A DNA stretch of 64,000 nt from Rhodococcus sp. IITR03 (GCA_001017865.1 LATQ01000418.1:12912-76911), one strand, 5' to 3'; shown: positions 30,458 through 40,800, numbered from the stretch's first letter. A program made the numbers and translations. Notes: generated from the sequence alone by a model not told the origin.

Positions 30458-31533
30458 ATGCGTTGGGAGCTGTCAGAAGAGCAGGAAATGTTCACCGAAG
30501 CCTGGGTGGCTGGCTCGAGCGGTATGCGGCACCCGCGAACATCCGCAAGTGGGGTGAATCGGGTGACCCAGCAGAGTTCGAGCGCAAGTTCGTGGAGGAA
30601 GGATGGTTCTCGGCCGGTCTTCCGGAGCAGATGGGCGGCCAGGGCGGCGGCCTGCTCGAACTCGCGCTGACCGCAGAGGCTCTGGGGCGGCACGCCGCGC
30701 CGTCGAGTGCATGGACTGCATCGGTGCTCGCGGCACCGCTATTACCCCCCGAGGTCGTTGCTGAGCTGCTCGATAACGGTGAATTCGCCGCTGTCGCCGC
30801 GGATTCCGATTTTCCTTTGGGTCTTCATGGCACCGTGCGCGCCGACGAGCGCGGGGCGCTGAGCGGTCGCGTGTCCGCGGTGCTGGGCGCCGAACGGGCC
30901 GCCCGGCTGGTTGTCCCCGCCGAGGGTAGCGACGGAGTATCCCTGTATCTCGTCCGGGTCGGAGACGCGGGCCTCACGGTCACGCCGCGGCGCTTCCTCG
31001 ATCCTTCCCGGGGTGCAGCGGACGTACGGTTCGAGAACGTCGTCGCGCAGCGCCTCGACGTCGACACGCCGGCCGCGCTGGCGGATGCGAGATTGCGCGC
31101 CGCCGTGCTCGTCTCCGCGGATGCGCTCGGGGCAATGGAGCGGATGCTGCAGTTGGCGGTGGACTACAGCCGAACGCGGCAGCAGTTCGGTGTGCCGATC
31201 GGTTCGTTCCAGGCTGTGAAGCATGCTGCTGCAACAATTCTCGTGTCCACGGAAGCGGCTCGGTCCATCGCCTACTATGCCGCAGCCTCGGTGGATCTGG
31301 GTCTCGAGGAGTGTGCGCTGCACGCTGCGATCGCGAAGGCTCAGGTAACCCGTAGTGCGGTCCAGGCCGCCGACAACGCGCTCGTGATGCACGGCGCCAT
31401 CGGCTACACGTGGGAACACGACCTGCACCTGTTCTACAAGCGCGCCAAGTTCGATGAGAAGTTGTTCGGCAGCCCGGAAGTGTGGAACGAGCGTCTCGCT
31501 CGGGATCTACCTCTTCTTCCGGCAGCAGGGTGA
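30458..31533 (+). CDS. acyl-CoA dehydrogenase (FadE hetero-oligomer type), early frame break
   Basis: The protein begins MRWELSEEQEMFTEA at 30458. One C is missing near 30500, after which it continues LGGWLERYAAPANIRKW to 31533, giving about 359 residues. C-terminal FAD-binding features are DYSRTRQQFGVPIGSFQAVKH and VMHGAIGYTWEHDLHLFYKRAK. The middle domain lacks the usual FAD/substrate signature of stand-alone enzymes, a trait of the second subunit of actinobacterial alpha2beta2 acyl-CoA dehydrogenases that act on ring-bearing or side-chain acyl-CoA. It may pair with the dehydrogenase at 26371. Confidence 0.8.
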
Positions 31534-31547
31534 CCCCGTTGACTAAA

Positions 31548-31558
31548 TGGTCTGTCCT
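31548..31558. promoter_or_regulatory. TGGwCnGwCCA-like operator upstream of a long operon
   Basis: TGGTCTGTCCT lies 46 bases before the GTG of the acyl-CoA dehydrogenase that heads the 31.6-37.7 kb operon. Confidence 0.55.
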
Positions 31559-31604
31559 TTAGTACTTTAATGCCAAACAGTAGCGACGACGACGGGACTG
31601 TGTT

Positions 31605-32770
31605 GTGGACTTCGATCTGACCGAGGATCAGGCAACGATCCGAGATGCGGTGCGAGAACTCGCCTGTAAGTTCGACGAGCAGTACTGGGTGGAGAAGGAC
31701 GCTGCCCACGAATTCCCCACGGAGTTCTACGATGCGTTCGCCAAGGGTGGCTGGCTGGGCATCACCACTCCCGAGGAATACGGCGGCCACGGACTGGGCA
31801 TCACCGAAGCCTCGATCCTGCTGCAGGAGGTCGCCGCCTCGGGTGCCGGTATGAACGGTGCGAGCTCGATGCACCTGTCGATCTTCGGCATGCATCCCGT
31901 GATCGTGCACGGCTCCGAGGAACTCAAGCAGCGGACCCTGCCGCGCATCGTCAACGGCGACCTGCACGTATGCTTCGGAGTCACCGAGCCCGGTGCAGGT
32001 CTGGACACCACCAAGATCACCACTTTCGCGCGGCGCGACGGCGACAAATACATCGTCAACGGACGCAAGGTATGGATCTCGAAGGCAATGGAGTCGGAGA
32101 AGATCCTCCTGCTCACCCGCACCACCAAGTTCGAGGACGTGCAGAAGAAGACCGACGGGCTCACGCTGTTCCTCACCGACCTGGACCGCTCGAAGGTCGA
32201 GATCCGCCCCATCAAGAAGATGGGACGCAACGCCGTCACGTCCAACGAGTTGTTCATCGACGGCCTCGAGATCCCTGTCGAGGATCGGGTGGGCGAAGAG
32301 GGCAAGGGCTTCAAGTACATCCTCGACGGGCTCAATCCGGAACGGATGCTTGTAGCCTCAGAGGCGCTCGGCATCGGTCGCGCTGCCCTGCACCGCGCCA
32401 CCCAGTACGCTACGGACCGTGAGGTATTCGGCCGCCCGATCGGCATGAACCAGGGCATCCAGTTCCCCCTCGCGGACTCCCTCGCCCATCTCGATGCTGC
32501 CGAGCTCGTCCTGCGCAAGCGACCTGGCTCTACGACAACGGCCGTCCCTGTGCCCGAGAGGCCAACATGGCCAAGTACCTGTGCGCCGACGCCGGTTTCC
32601 AGGCCGCCGACCGCGCCTTGCAGACCCATGGCGGTATGGGTTATTCGGAGGAGTACCACGTCGCGCGCTACTTCCGTGAGGCGCGCCTGACCCGAATCGC
32701 ACCGCTGAGTCAGGAAATGGTTCTCAACTACCTCGGCGAGCACGTGCTCGGCCTTCCCAGGAGCTACTGA
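31605..32770 (+). CDS. acyl-CoA dehydrogenase, one frame break
   Basis: This is a standard FAD-dependent acyl-CoA dehydrogenase of about 388 residues starting at GTG 31605. Motifs are CFGVTEPGAGLDTTKITT, VNGRKVWISKA, RKMGRNA-like IKKMGRNAVTS, TDREVFGRPIGMNQGIQFP and, after a missing base near 32520, THGGMGYSEEYHVARYFREAR (FAD binding) and LNYLGEHVLGLPRSY. The catalytic Glu region is HGGMGYSEE. It is the first gene of a tightly overlapping operon (TGATG with the following SDR). The close resemblance of its C-terminus to short-branched-chain/cyclohexanecarboxyl-CoA dehydrogenases is suggestive only. Confidence 0.85.
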
Positions 32771-33516
32771 TGTTCGAACTCACCGGAAGATCCGCCCTTG
32801 TGACCGGTGCGGGCAGCGGCATCGGCGCCTCCGTGGCGCACGCTTACGCCGCCGCTGGTGCTGCCGTCCTCGTCACCGACGTCAACGAGGACGCGGCCGC
32901 CGCTGTCGCCGCAGAGATCATGGCTGCCGGCGTACCGCCAAGCCGCCGTGCTCGACGTCCGCAACGCCGCCCAAGCCACCGCGGCGGCGGAACAGGCCGC
33001 CGCACTGGGCGGCGGCGTCGTCAACATCCTGGTCAACAACGCTGGTGCTATCGCACCGGCGATGTTCCCGAAACTCGAAGAAGACGACTTCCGCCGCATC
33101 GTCGACATTCACCTCGTCGGCAGCTACGTGTGCAGCAAAGCCGTCCTGCCCTATCTGCCGGAGGACGGCACCGGCCGCATCATCAACGTCACCTCCGCCG
33201 CCGGGCTTCAGGCACCATCGGCCAGGCCAACTACGGGGCAGCCAAGGCGGGCATCATCGGCTTGACCAAGTCGCTGGCCCGCGAGCTCGCACGCACACAG
33301 GTCACAGTCAATGCCATTGCTCCCCTTGCGGCTACACCGATGACCGAGAACATCCGCAACAATGACAAGCTCGCGGCCAAGACCCTCGAACGTGTTGCAC
33401 TGAAGCGCTGGGCCGAGCCGAACGAGATCTCGGCCAGCTTCGTGTTTTTCGCCTCCGACGGCGCCTCGTACATCACGGGCCAGGTGCTGCCCGTCGACGG
33501 TGGAACGGTGATCTGA
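32770..33516 (+). CDS. SDR-family 3-hydroxyacyl-CoA dehydrogenase (FabG-like), hidden frame scrambling
   Basis: The ends are in one frame: GAGSGIGASVAHAYAAAGAA at the start, then YGAAKAGIIGLTKSLAREL and ITGQVLPVDGGTVI at the end. The middle (about 32945-33210) is only sensible in another frame: AAVLDVRNAAQ, VNILVNNAGAIAPAMF, GRIINVTSAAGLQ, which carries the catalytic Ser. Two deletions near 32935-32945 and one near 33212 add up to one codon, so the frame stays open but about 90 residues are wrong as read. The corrected protein has about 249 residues and would oxidise a 3-hydroxyacyl-CoA. Confidence 0.8.
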   Translation: MFELTGRSALVTGAGSGIGASVAHAYAAAGAAVLVTDVNEDAAAAVAAEIMAAGVPPSRRARRPQRRPSHRGGGTGRRTGRRRRQHPGQQRWCYRTGDVPETRRRRLPPHRRHSPRRQLRVQQSRPALSAGGRHRPHHQRHLRRRASGTIGQANYGAAKAGIIGLTKSLARELARTQVTVNAIAPLAATPMTENIRNNDKLAAKTLERVALKRWAEPNEISASFVFFASDGASYITGQVLPVDGGTVI

Positions 33517-34708
33517 TGACCGCTACAACCAACCCGTTCCGGCGCTCCGCGCGCGAGGTGATCATCGCCGAAGCGGCTCGCACCCCGATGGGCCGATCCC
33601 ACGCCGAACGCGGATGGTTCCGCGATACGCATCCGAACGAGATGCTCGGCGCGGTCTACACGGATCTGATCCGCCGCAGTGGTCTGACGCCCGCGGCGGT
33701 GGAGGATCTCGTCGTCGGTTGCACCGCGCCTTTCGGTGAGCAGTCCCGCAACATCGGCCGCAACGCATGGCTGCAGGCCGGATATCCACCCGAAGTGCCT
33801 GCAGTCGTCCTCGACCGCCGCTGCGGCTCCGCGCAGACTGCAGTGGAGATGGGTGCCGCCCTCGTCGGGTCCGGTACCCACGACCTCGTCATCGCCGGCG
33901 GCGTCGAGCATATGGCCACGTGCCGATCAACTCCCCGGCGAAGATTTCCGAACTCTACGGTGATCCGTGGCCGGCCGAGCTGCGCGAGAAGTACGACTTC
34001 GTGCACCAGGGTGAGAGCGCTGAGCTGATCGGCGACCGGTGGGGCATCACCCGGCAGGAGATGGACGAATTCGCCGTCCGATCCCATCGTCTGGCGACCG
34101 AGGCCATCGAGGCCGGACGGTTCGACGAGGAGATGATCCCGCTCGAGCTCGACGGCGAGCTCCGCAGGACCGACCAGACCGTCCGGCCCGGCACGAACCT
34201 GGACACCCTGGCCGGCCTGAAGACCGCGTTCCGGGAGCACGGCCGGATCACCGCCGGCAGTTCGTCGCCGATCTCGGACGGCGCGGCCGGTGTCCTGCTC
34301 GCCTCTCGGGACGCGGTCGAAACCTACGGTCTGCGCTCTCGCGCCCGGATCCTCGACCAGACCACCGTCGGAGTCGACCCCGTCATCATGCTCACCGGCC
34401 CCATTCCGGCGACACAGAAGCTGCTCGACCGCAACGGGATCACGATCGACGACATCGATCTCTTCGAGATCAACGAGGCGTTCAGTTCCGTGGTCCTGGC
34501 CTGGGAACGCGAGCTCAAACCCGACATGGACCGGGTCAACGTCAACGGCGGTGCGATCGCCCTCGGACACCCGGTCGGTGCTACCGGCGCCCGCCTCATC
34601 GCGACGATCGTTGCCGAACTCGAACGTCGCGACGCCGAAATCGGACTGGTCACCATGTGCTGCGGCGGCGGACTCGGAACCGCCACCCTGATCCAACGGA
34701 TCGACTGA
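33516..34708 (+). CDS. acetyl-CoA C-acyltransferase (thiolase), one frame break
   Basis: This is a thiolase of about 397 residues with the active Cys in VLDRRCGSAQTAV, INEAFSSVVLAWE, GGAIALGHPVGATGA (His) and TMCCGGGLGTAT (second Cys). One G is missing near 33918, joining GGVEHMG to HVPINSPAKISELYG. It overlaps both the SDR before it and the CoA transferase after it by one to three bases, so all are one transcriptional unit. It releases acetyl-CoA or propionyl-CoA from a 3-ketoacyl-CoA. Confidence 0.85.
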
Positions 34709-35943
34709 TGATCGACCTCACGCCCCACGTTCGGGCCGGCGACGGAATCTGGTGGAGTCAGACGAGCGCGGAACCCGTCCCGCTCGTCCACGCCCTGCTC
34801 GACCAGCTCCCCTCGATCGGCGCGGTCCGGGCGTTCGTGGGACTGACCTGGGACCGTCGAGTGACCGAGCAGACCCCGGCCGAGTTGTCCGTCGTCTCCT
34901 ACGGTGGTCTCGGGGAACTGCGCCGGCTCAGCCGACGGGACCGGCTCGAGGTCGTGCCCTGCCACTACGGGGCGTTGCCCCGGTTGTTCGCCGAGAACCG
35001 CCTGCCGTGCGACGTCGGGTTCGTGCAGGTGGCCCCTCCCGACGCCGATGGCAACTGCTCGCTCGGGGTCGGCGTCGACTACATCGCCGACGCACTCGAG
35101 CACACGCCCGTCCTGATCGCCGAAATCAATCAGCGCATGCCGCGCACTCACGGTGCACCCACCATCCCGCTGTCCCGGTTCGGGGCGGTCGTCGAGACCG
35201 ACCGACCGCTGCTCGAAACGCCCGACCGTGAGCCCGCCACCGTCGAGACGGCGATCGCCCGGCATGTCGCCGGTCTCGTCGAGGATGGCGACACCATCCA
35301 GATCGGTGTGGGCGCCCTGCCTTCGGCGGTGCTCGCAGCTCTGGAAGGACATCGAGACCTCGGTCTGCACTCCGGTATGATCTCCGATGCGGTGCTGCGG
35401 CTGATCGATAAGGGTGTGCTGACCGGTGCGCGCAAACAGATCGATGTCGGGCGCCACGTCACCGGGGCGGCGCTGGGCACGGCCACCTTGTACGAGCAAC
35501 TCCCGTATCTGCCGGTGGAATTCCGTCCCGCCAGCTACACCCATGCGCGCAGGTGCTCTCGCAGCTGACCTCGCTCGTGTCGATCAACTCGGCGATCGAG
35601 GTAGATCTCACCGGGCAGGTAGGGGCAGAGCAGGCCGGAGACACCTACGTCGGTGCGGTCGGCGGCAGGTGGATTTCTCCCGCGCCGCGGCTTTGACCGG
35701 CGGCCGCTCGGTCATCGCGCTGCGCTCCACCGTGCGGGGCCGCTCGTCGATCAAGCCGTCCCTCGAGTTCGGGTCCGTCACCACGGCGCGCGCGATGTGG
35801 ACTACGTCGTCACCGAGCACGGCGTCGCCGAGCTGCGGGGCTGCTCGCTCGCGGAACGGGCCCGACGAATGATCGCAGTCGCCGCCCCGGAGCATCGCGA
35901 GCACCTGGACATCGCCCTGACCGAGCACGACCTTGCTTCGTAG
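34708..35943 (+). CDS. acetyl-CoA hydrolase/transferase (4-hydroxybutyrate CoA-transferase type), several frame breaks
   Basis: The N-terminal part (MIDLTPHVRAGDGIWWSQT to EFRPASYTHA) is intact. Deletions near 35548, 35665 and 35800 then shift the frame. The corrected sequence has LSQLTSLVSINSAIEVDLTGQVGAEQ (with the family catalytic Glu), GGQVDFSRAA and DVDYVVTEHGVAELRG, ending at 35943, for about 415 residues. The family moves CoA between carboxylic acids or hydrolyses acyl-CoA. In this operon it could recycle CoA from acetyl-CoA or succinyl-CoA onto a pathway acid. Confidence 0.75.
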
Positions 35944-35973
35944 CGGAGCGAGCGGAAACAAGGAGTGAACGCC

Positions 35974-36897
35974 ATGACGCGTCCCCAACGGGTACAGATC
36001 CGAGAAGTCGGTCCGCGCGACGGCTTCCAGAACGAGCCGGAGACCATCTCCACCGACAACAAGGTGCGGCTGATCAACGCTCTCGGTCGCGCCGGTTTGA
36101 AGCGGATCGAGGTCGCCAGTTTCGTGCGGCCCGACGTGATCCCGCAACTATCGGACGGGGTGGAGGTGCTCAGTCGCATCGATGTGCCCGACGATGTGAA
36201 ACTGATGGTTCTCGTGCCGAACAGCAGGGGGCTGGACAACGCCCTGAAGGTACGCGACACCTTCCATGAGGTTGCGATCTTCGTCAGCGCGTCCGAAACC
36301 CATAACAAGAAGAACGTCAACCGCACCGTCGACGAAACCATGGCGGACAACGACATCATGGCTCGCCGGATCGTCGCCGAGGGGCTGCACTGTGCTGCGG
36401 TCATCGCGACCTCGTTCGGATGCCCCTTCGAAGGCAAGGTGGAGCTGAATCGGGTGTTGGACCTTGCGGAGAGATTCGCCGAATCCGGCGCCACCGAGAT
36501 CGGTTTCGGTGACACCACCGGCATGTGCAATCCGGCCTATGCCTCGGAGTTCTTCGCAGCTGCCATCGAACGACTGCCGAACGTGGAAGTCACCGCGCAT
36601 TTCCACAACACCCGTGGTCAGGGCCTCGCGAACGCATATGCCGCGCTCGAGGCGGGATGCGCGAGCTTCGAGTCGAGCTTCGGAGAGTTGGGTGGTTGCC
36701 CCGTGCCCGTGGGTTCGACCGGCAACATTGCCACCGAGGATCTTGTAAGCATGTTCCACGAAATGGGCGTCGAGACCGGTCTTGCTCTCGAACAGGTCAT
36801 CGATGCTGCTCGTGAGGCTCAGCAGGTACTCGGTCGCAAGCTCACCAGTCATTCGATCGTAGCCGGCCCGATCCAGTGGGCAGCGGGCGTGCGCTGA
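35974..36897 (+). CDS. hydroxymethylglutaryl-CoA lyase family protein
   Basis: This is an intact TIM-barrel lyase of about 307 residues. Motifs are IREVGPRDGFQNE (metal and substrate binding), SASETHNKKNVNR, IATSFGCPFEG, GDTTGMCNP, HFHNTRGQGLANA (metal-binding His pair) and GGCPVPVGSTGNIATED with the mobile-loop Cys. ATG 35974 follows AAGGAG at good spacing; GTG 35965 is possible. It splits HMG-CoA, or a related tertiary 3-hydroxyacyl-CoA, into acetyl-CoA and a ketoacid. No acyl-CoA carboxylase or methylglutaconyl-CoA hydratase set lies nearby, so it may serve the branched remainder of a terpenoid rather than leucine. Confidence 0.88.
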   Translation: MTRPQRVQIREVGPRDGFQNEPETISTDNKVRLINALGRAGLKRIEVASFVRPDVIPQLSDGVEVLSRIDVPDDVKLMVLVPNSRGLDNALKVRDTFHEVAIFVSASETHNKKNVNRTVDETMADNDIMARRIVAEGLHCAAVIATSFGCPFEGKVELNRVLDLAERFAESGATEIGFGDTTGMCNPAYASEFFAAAIERLPNVEVTAHFHNTRGQGLANAYAALEAGCASFESSFGELGGCPVPVGSTGNIATEDLVSMFHEMGVETGLALEQVIDAAREAQQVLGRKLTSHSIVAGPIQWAAGVR

Positions 36898-36952
36898 CGC
36901 GTCCCGGCGAGGCACGACTACGACGTCAGAATCAACGATACGGAGTGAAATC

Positions 36953-37710
36953 ATGAGCAATCGAGTCGCATTCGTCACCGGTGGCGCGCAGGGCATCGGC
37001 AAGGGAATCTCTGACGCGCTCGGTGACGCGGGCTTTCGCGTTGCAGTCGCCGACCTCAACCTCGAGGTCGCCGAGGAGACCGCAACTGCCATCCGCGAGG
37101 CTGGAGGCCAGGCAATCGCCGTCCCCGTCGATGTGACGGACACAGAGTCCGTGCAGGCGGCGGTCAAGCAGGTCGCCGAGCAGTTCGGTCCGGTCGAGAT
37201 CGTCGTCAACAATGCGGGTTGGGACGACTTCATGCCGTTTCTCAAGACCGACGAGGCGTTCTGGGACCGAATTCTCGAGATCAATTTCAAAGGTCAACTG
37301 CGGGTCGTCCAGGCGACTTTGCCGGGCATGGTGGAGCGGGGTTGGGGGCGCGTCATCAACATCGGTTCGGACGCCGGGCGCGTCGGCTCGTCGCTCGAAG
37401 CGGTGTACTCGGGTGCCAAGGGCGGCATTATCGCGTTCACCAAGACCCTCGCTCGTGAGGTCGCCACGAAGGGAGTCACCGCCAACACGGTGTGCCCCGG
37501 TCCGACGGATACCCCGGCCCTGCGCAAGTTCGCCGACAATTCCGGTCAGGAAGCCGACAAGGTGATCGCCGGCATGACCCGCGCAGTGCCGATGAAGCGG
37601 CTCGGCAGGCTACCGATATCGGCGCCGCCGTGGCGTTCTTCGCCTCCGATGAGGCGGAGTTCGTTACCGGTCAGACCCTGTCCGTCAGTGGTGGTCTGAC
37701 GATGGCCTGA
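36953..37710 (+). CDS. SDR dehydrogenase resembling 2-hydroxycyclohexanecarboxyl-CoA dehydrogenase (BadH), 3' frame break
   Basis: The cofactor loop is [11 protein letters not shown] and the active site is [12 protein letters not shown]...YSGAKGG. The protein tracks BadH of Rhodopseudomonas through the distinctive blocks [55 protein letters not shown] and [13 protein letters not shown]. One base is missing near 37607; the tail then reads [19 protein letters not shown] and SVSGGLTMA, for about 252 residues. BadH oxidises 2-hydroxycyclohexanecarboxyl-CoA to the 2-keto ester just before ring opening. This assignment is from remembered family sequence and should be read as BadH-like. It precedes a ring-hydrolase-like crotonase. 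Confidence 0.75.
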
Positions 37711-37733
37711 CGGTCACCAGCCGATACTTGTAC

Positions 37734-37772
37734 CGACAGCGCGGCCCGGAACTTCTCCGGTCCGCGCTGTCG
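37734..37772 (+). terminator. terminator after the BadH-like gene
   Basis: CGACAGCGCGGCCCGGA and TCCGGTCCGCGCTGTCG form a 17-bp stem with one mismatch and a five-base loop, 23 bases after the stop. Confidence 0.7.
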
Positions 37773-37788
37773 TGCGTCGTGGATCAGT

Positions 37789-37800
37789 TAACGATCGTTT
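37789..37800. promoter_or_regulatory. AACGATCGTT palindrome, probable TetR operator
   Basis: TAACGATCGTTT is centred 30 bases before the crotonase ATG. The same ten-base palindrome occurs upstream of the second BadI-like gene (54219) and of the TetR gene (55435). Confidence 0.65.
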
Positions 37801-37823
37801 GCGTCTGTGCTTATGATCGCGGG

Positions 37824-38681
37824 ATGGCAAACCATTCCGATGCAACAGATTTCGTAACCTGGACCCCAGTCGGTGCATTCGAGGACATCCGATACGAGCA
37901 CAGTGGCGACGGCATCGCCAAGATCACGATCTGTCGTCCAGAGGTGCGCAATGCGTTCCGGCCGCAGACGTTGATGGAGATTTCCGACGCGTTGGTCGAT
38001 GCCCGGGAGGATTCGTCGATCGGTGCGATCGTGCTGACAGGGGAAGGGCCCGATGCCTTCTGTTCGGGTGGTGATCAACGGGTGCGCGGCGATACCGGCT
38101 ACCTCACCGAGCCGGGTAAGGCCGGTGGGGTGGGGCGCTTCCACGTCACCGACCTGCAGATTCAGATCCGCCGACTGCCGAAGCCGGTGGTAGCCATGGT
38201 TGCCGGGTATGCAATCGGTGGCGGACACATCCTGCATCTGGTGTGCGATCTGACGATTGCAGCGGACAACGCCCGATTCGGCCAGATCGGTCCCAAGGTC
38301 GGTTCGTTCGACGGTGGGTACGGCGCGGGTCTGCTCGCGGAGTTGGTCGGGGTGAAGAAGGCCAAGGAGATCTGGTTCCTGTGTCGCCAGTACGACGCTC
38401 GGCAGGCCCTGGAGATGGGGCTGGTCAACACCGTGGTGCCGCTGGCCGACCTCGAGCGCGAAACCGTCCAGTGGTGCCGCGAGATGCTCGAGCTTTCCCC
38501 GTTCGCGCTGCGCCTGATGAAGGCGAGCTTCAATGCGGCGGAGGACGGGATGGCTGGCATCCAACAGCTCGCCCACGATGCGAATCTGTTGTTCTACTCT
38601 ACGGACGAGGCCCGGGAGGGCCGCGAGGCGTTCAAGGCCAAGCGTCGGCCGGAATTCGAGAAGTTTCCGCGGCGGCCCTGA
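37824..38681 (+). CDS. crotonase of the MenB/BadI ring-cleavage type
   Basis: This is an intact 285-residue crotonase that differs from ordinary hydratases. It has the MenB/BadI signatures [79 protein letters not shown] and the C-terminal [22 protein letters not shown]. MenB performs a Dieckmann-type ring closure in menaquinone synthesis; BadI performs the reverse, hydrolytic opening of 2-ketocyclohexanecarboxyl-CoA. No other men gene is here, and a BadH-like gene precedes it, so ring opening is favoured. An AACGATCGTT operator overlaps its promoter region. Confidence 0.78.
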   Translation: MANHSDATDFVTWTPVGAFEDIRYEHSGDGIAKITICRPEVRNAFRPQTLMEISDALVDAREDSSIGAIVLTGEGPDAFCSGGDQRVRGDTGYLTEPGKAGGVGRFHVTDLQIQIRRLPKPVVAMVAGYAIGGGHILHLVCDLTIAADNARFGQIGPKVGSFDGGYGAGLLAELVGVKKAKEIWFLCRQYDARQALEMGLVNTVVPLADLERETVQWCREMLELSPFALRLMKASFNAAEDGMAGIQQLAHDANLLFYSTDEAREGREAFKAKRRPEFEKFPRRP

Positions 38682-38745
38682 CCTTCCATTTCGGTCCAAT
38701 AATTAGTATGGTTGGGTCATTGCTGGCTCGAACAGGATGGTATGC

Positions 38746-39531
38746 ATGTCGGAAATCGCTACGCCCGCAGTCGCATGGAGTGATGCCGTCGCCGGCGTCA
38801 TGACGATCACGCTTCAGCGCCGGCCCGCGAACGCCCTGGGTCTGCCGCTCATCGACGGTCTGAACGCGGCCCTGGACGCCGCCGATGCCGACGGTTCGGT
38901 GAAAGTGATCATCGTTCGATCGGACATTCCTGGTTTCTTCGCCGCAGGGGCGGACATCAAGCACATGTCGTCGGTGGATGCGGAGTCGTTCACCGCCTAC
39001 GGAGATCGGCTGCGCGGGGCACTCGACCGGCTCGCGTCGGCCGACCGGATCACGATTGCCGCGGTGGACGGCCTCGCGCTCGGAGGCGGTCTCGAACTCG
39101 CAATGGCCTGCACCCTACGGGTCGGCGGCGCGGACGCGAAGTTCGGGCTTCCCGAGGCCAAGCTCGGCCTCATCCCTGGCGCCGGCGGCACCCAACGTCT
39201 CCCTCGTCTCGTGGGCCGGGGCCGTGCGCTCGACATCATGTTGACGGCCCGTCAGGTCCCCGCGGGCGAAGCGCACGCGATCGGGCTGATCGACCGAATC
39301 GTCGAGACCGGCGGCGCGACGGACGCGGCGCTCGCCCTTGCGGCCGAGCTGTGCACAATGTCGCTACCGGCGCAGCGCGCCGTCATCCGGACCGTCGACG
39401 CGTCTTTCGACACCCCGCTCGACGAAGGCTTCGCCTTCGAGGTCGCCCAGGAGCAGGACCTGTTCGAGAGCGGGGAGGCGAAGGAAGGCATCACCGCGTT
39501 CCTCGAAAAGCGCGCCCCGCGCTTCGCCTGA
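38746..39531 (+). CDS. enoyl-CoA hydratase
   Basis: This is an intact crotonase of about 261 residues. The oxyanion-hole segment is [11 protein letters not shown], then [19 protein letters not shown], and the catalytic segment is [22 protein letters not shown], which carries a Glu and the classical hydratase [11 protein letters not shown] 38746 is chosen; an in-frame ATG lies nine bases upstream. The 64-base upstream region has a partial match to the TGGwCnGwCCA motif (CGGTCCAATA) that is too weak to list alone. It is a straightforward beta-oxidation hydratase. Confidence 0.88.
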   Translation: MSEIATPAVAWSDAVAGVMTITLQRRPANALGLPLIDGLNAALDAADADGSVKVIIVRSDIPGFFAAGADIKHMSSVDAESFTAYGDRLRGALDRLASADRITIAAVDGLALGGGLELAMACTLRVGGADAKFGLPEAKLGLIPGAGGTQRLPRLVGRGRALDIMLTARQVPAGEAHAIGLIDRIVETGGATDAALALAAELCTMSLPAQRAVIRTVDASFDTPLDEGFAFEVAQEQDLFESGEAKEGITAFLEKRAPRFA

Positions 39532-39536
39532 GCGCC

Positions 39537-40489
39537 GTGTCGTCCGGGGTTGCCGGGCGCGGAGCGATCGCATTCGCCCTATCGCTGGTCTATCTGATCT
39601 GGGGATCGATCTACCTCGCGATCCGGCTGGTGATCGAGGAGGCTCCGCCCCTCGGCTCGATGGGAGCGCGATTCCTTCTCGCTGCTCTGCTCATGGCCGT
39701 GTTCCTCGCCGTGCGTGGCGGCTGGAAGCGGCTGCTCGTCGGCCGGAGGGAGGCCGGCGGTGCTGCATTTCTCGGGATTCTGCTGCTCGCGTGTGGGAAC
39801 GGCTTGACGTCGGTCGGCCAGTTGCACGGCGTGCCCTCCGGAGTGACGGCGCTTCTCGTCGCGATGGTGCCCGTGTGGATCTGCATCTACCGTGCCGTAT
39901 CCGGCGACCGCCCGCGAGCTCTCGAGCTGGTCGGCGTCGGCGTGGGACTCGTCGGCCTGACCGTGCTGGTGCTGCGACCGGCGGCGAGCGTTCGAGTCTT
40001 CCGCTGCTCGGCGTGGCGGTCATCGTGTTGTCGAGCCTGTCGTGGTCGTTCGGATCCTGGATCAAACCCAGGCTCCGGCTGCCCCAGGACGTCTACGTCG
40101 GCGCGACGTACCAACTCCTGACGGCCGGCGCGGTGATGACGCTGGCGTCGGTGATGACCCGCGAGCGTTTCCCGGGCGAGATCGGGCCGCGGGCCTGGGG
40201 CGCGTTCGGCTACCTCGTGATCTTCGGTTCGGTCGTCGGATTCACCGCGTACGCGTGGCTGCTGCACCATGCGCCGCTTCCGCTGGTGGCCACCCACACG
40301 TACGTCAACCCGGTCGTGGCCGTCGCTCTCGGGTCCGTCGTGCTGTCCGAGCCGGTCACTCCTGCGCTCGTGGTCGGCGGAATCGTGGTCCTGATGTCCG
40401 TCCTGCTGGTGATCGGTGCGCAGGCTCGGCCTCGGCCCGAACCGATTGCCGACTGTGCAGACAAGACGACAGCCGTGGTCCGCGACTGA
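39537..40489 (+). CDS. EamA/DMT-superfamily permease, one frame break
   Basis: The protein has ten predicted membrane segments in two EamA repeats, beginning IAFALSLVYLIWGSIYLAIRLVIEEAPP, a very typical start for the family. GTG 39537 lies five bases after the crotonase stop. One base is missing near 39987, after which the second repeat (GVAVIVLSSLSWSFGSWI to VVLMSVLLVIGAQ) follows, for about 318 residues. DMT permeases export metabolites or amino acids; the substrate is unknown. Coupling to the hydratase gene suggests it moves a pathway compound. Confidence 0.8.
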
Positions 40490-40543
40490 TCTTCGGTGTG
40501 CCGGGTGCTCGGGGAGCCTTCCCTGGACCCCTCGAAGGTATTA

Positions 40544-40554
40544 TTATCAGACCA
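40544..40554. promoter_or_regulatory. TGGwCnGwCCA half-conserved operator
   Basis: TTATCAGACCA conserves one complete half-site and lies 19 bases before the ATG of the racemase remnant, which heads the crotonase pair. Confidence 0.45.
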
Positions 40555-40572
40555 AATTTGGAGGGTGCAGCA

Positions 40573-40800
40573 ATGGCGCAGAACGGCACGAAACGCTCGT
40601 TCACAGGTCTTGTCGGGCCTGAAGATGGTCGAGATCGGGTCGATCGGCCGGGGCCGTTCTGCGCCATGCTGCTGGCAGATCTCGGTGATGACGTAAAGCG
40701 GGTCGACCGTGCCACCAGCGCAGGGTTGGTCGGGCCGAACACGGATTTCCGCACCGAATCGCTGCACCGGGGACGCCGGCCTCTTGGGGAATCGACTCCG
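40573..40800 (+). pseudogene. 5' remnant of a CaiB/BaiF-type CoA transferase (alpha-methylacyl-CoA racemase-like)
   Basis: Spread over two frames are LKMVEIGSIG, GPFCAMLLADLGDDVKRVDRAT and NTDFRTESLHRGRRP, the N-terminal block of alpha-methylacyl-CoA racemases. The protein then breaks off, and the remaining bases up to 40920 (rich in Pro and Arg) match nothing in the family, although full-length proteins have about 360 residues. The gene was therefore truncated by an internal deletion, leaving its promoter and start in front of the crotonase pair. Confidence 0.6.

Noticed and set aside
35974..36897. Leucine degradation operon
   Set aside because: Only the lyase is present; isovaleryl-CoA dehydrogenase, carboxylase subunits and methylglutaconyl-CoA hydratase were not found nearby.
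37824..38681. MenB (menaquinone biosynthesis) annotation
   Set aside because: The sequence alone would allow it, but no other men gene is present, the neighbours are BadH-like and beta-oxidation genes, and a TetR operator shared with the second BadI-like gene precedes it. Kept as MenB/BadI-type.
38691..38721. Extra GntR operator before the crotonase at 38746
   Set aside because: CGGTCCAATA matches only one half-site and the second half is missing.
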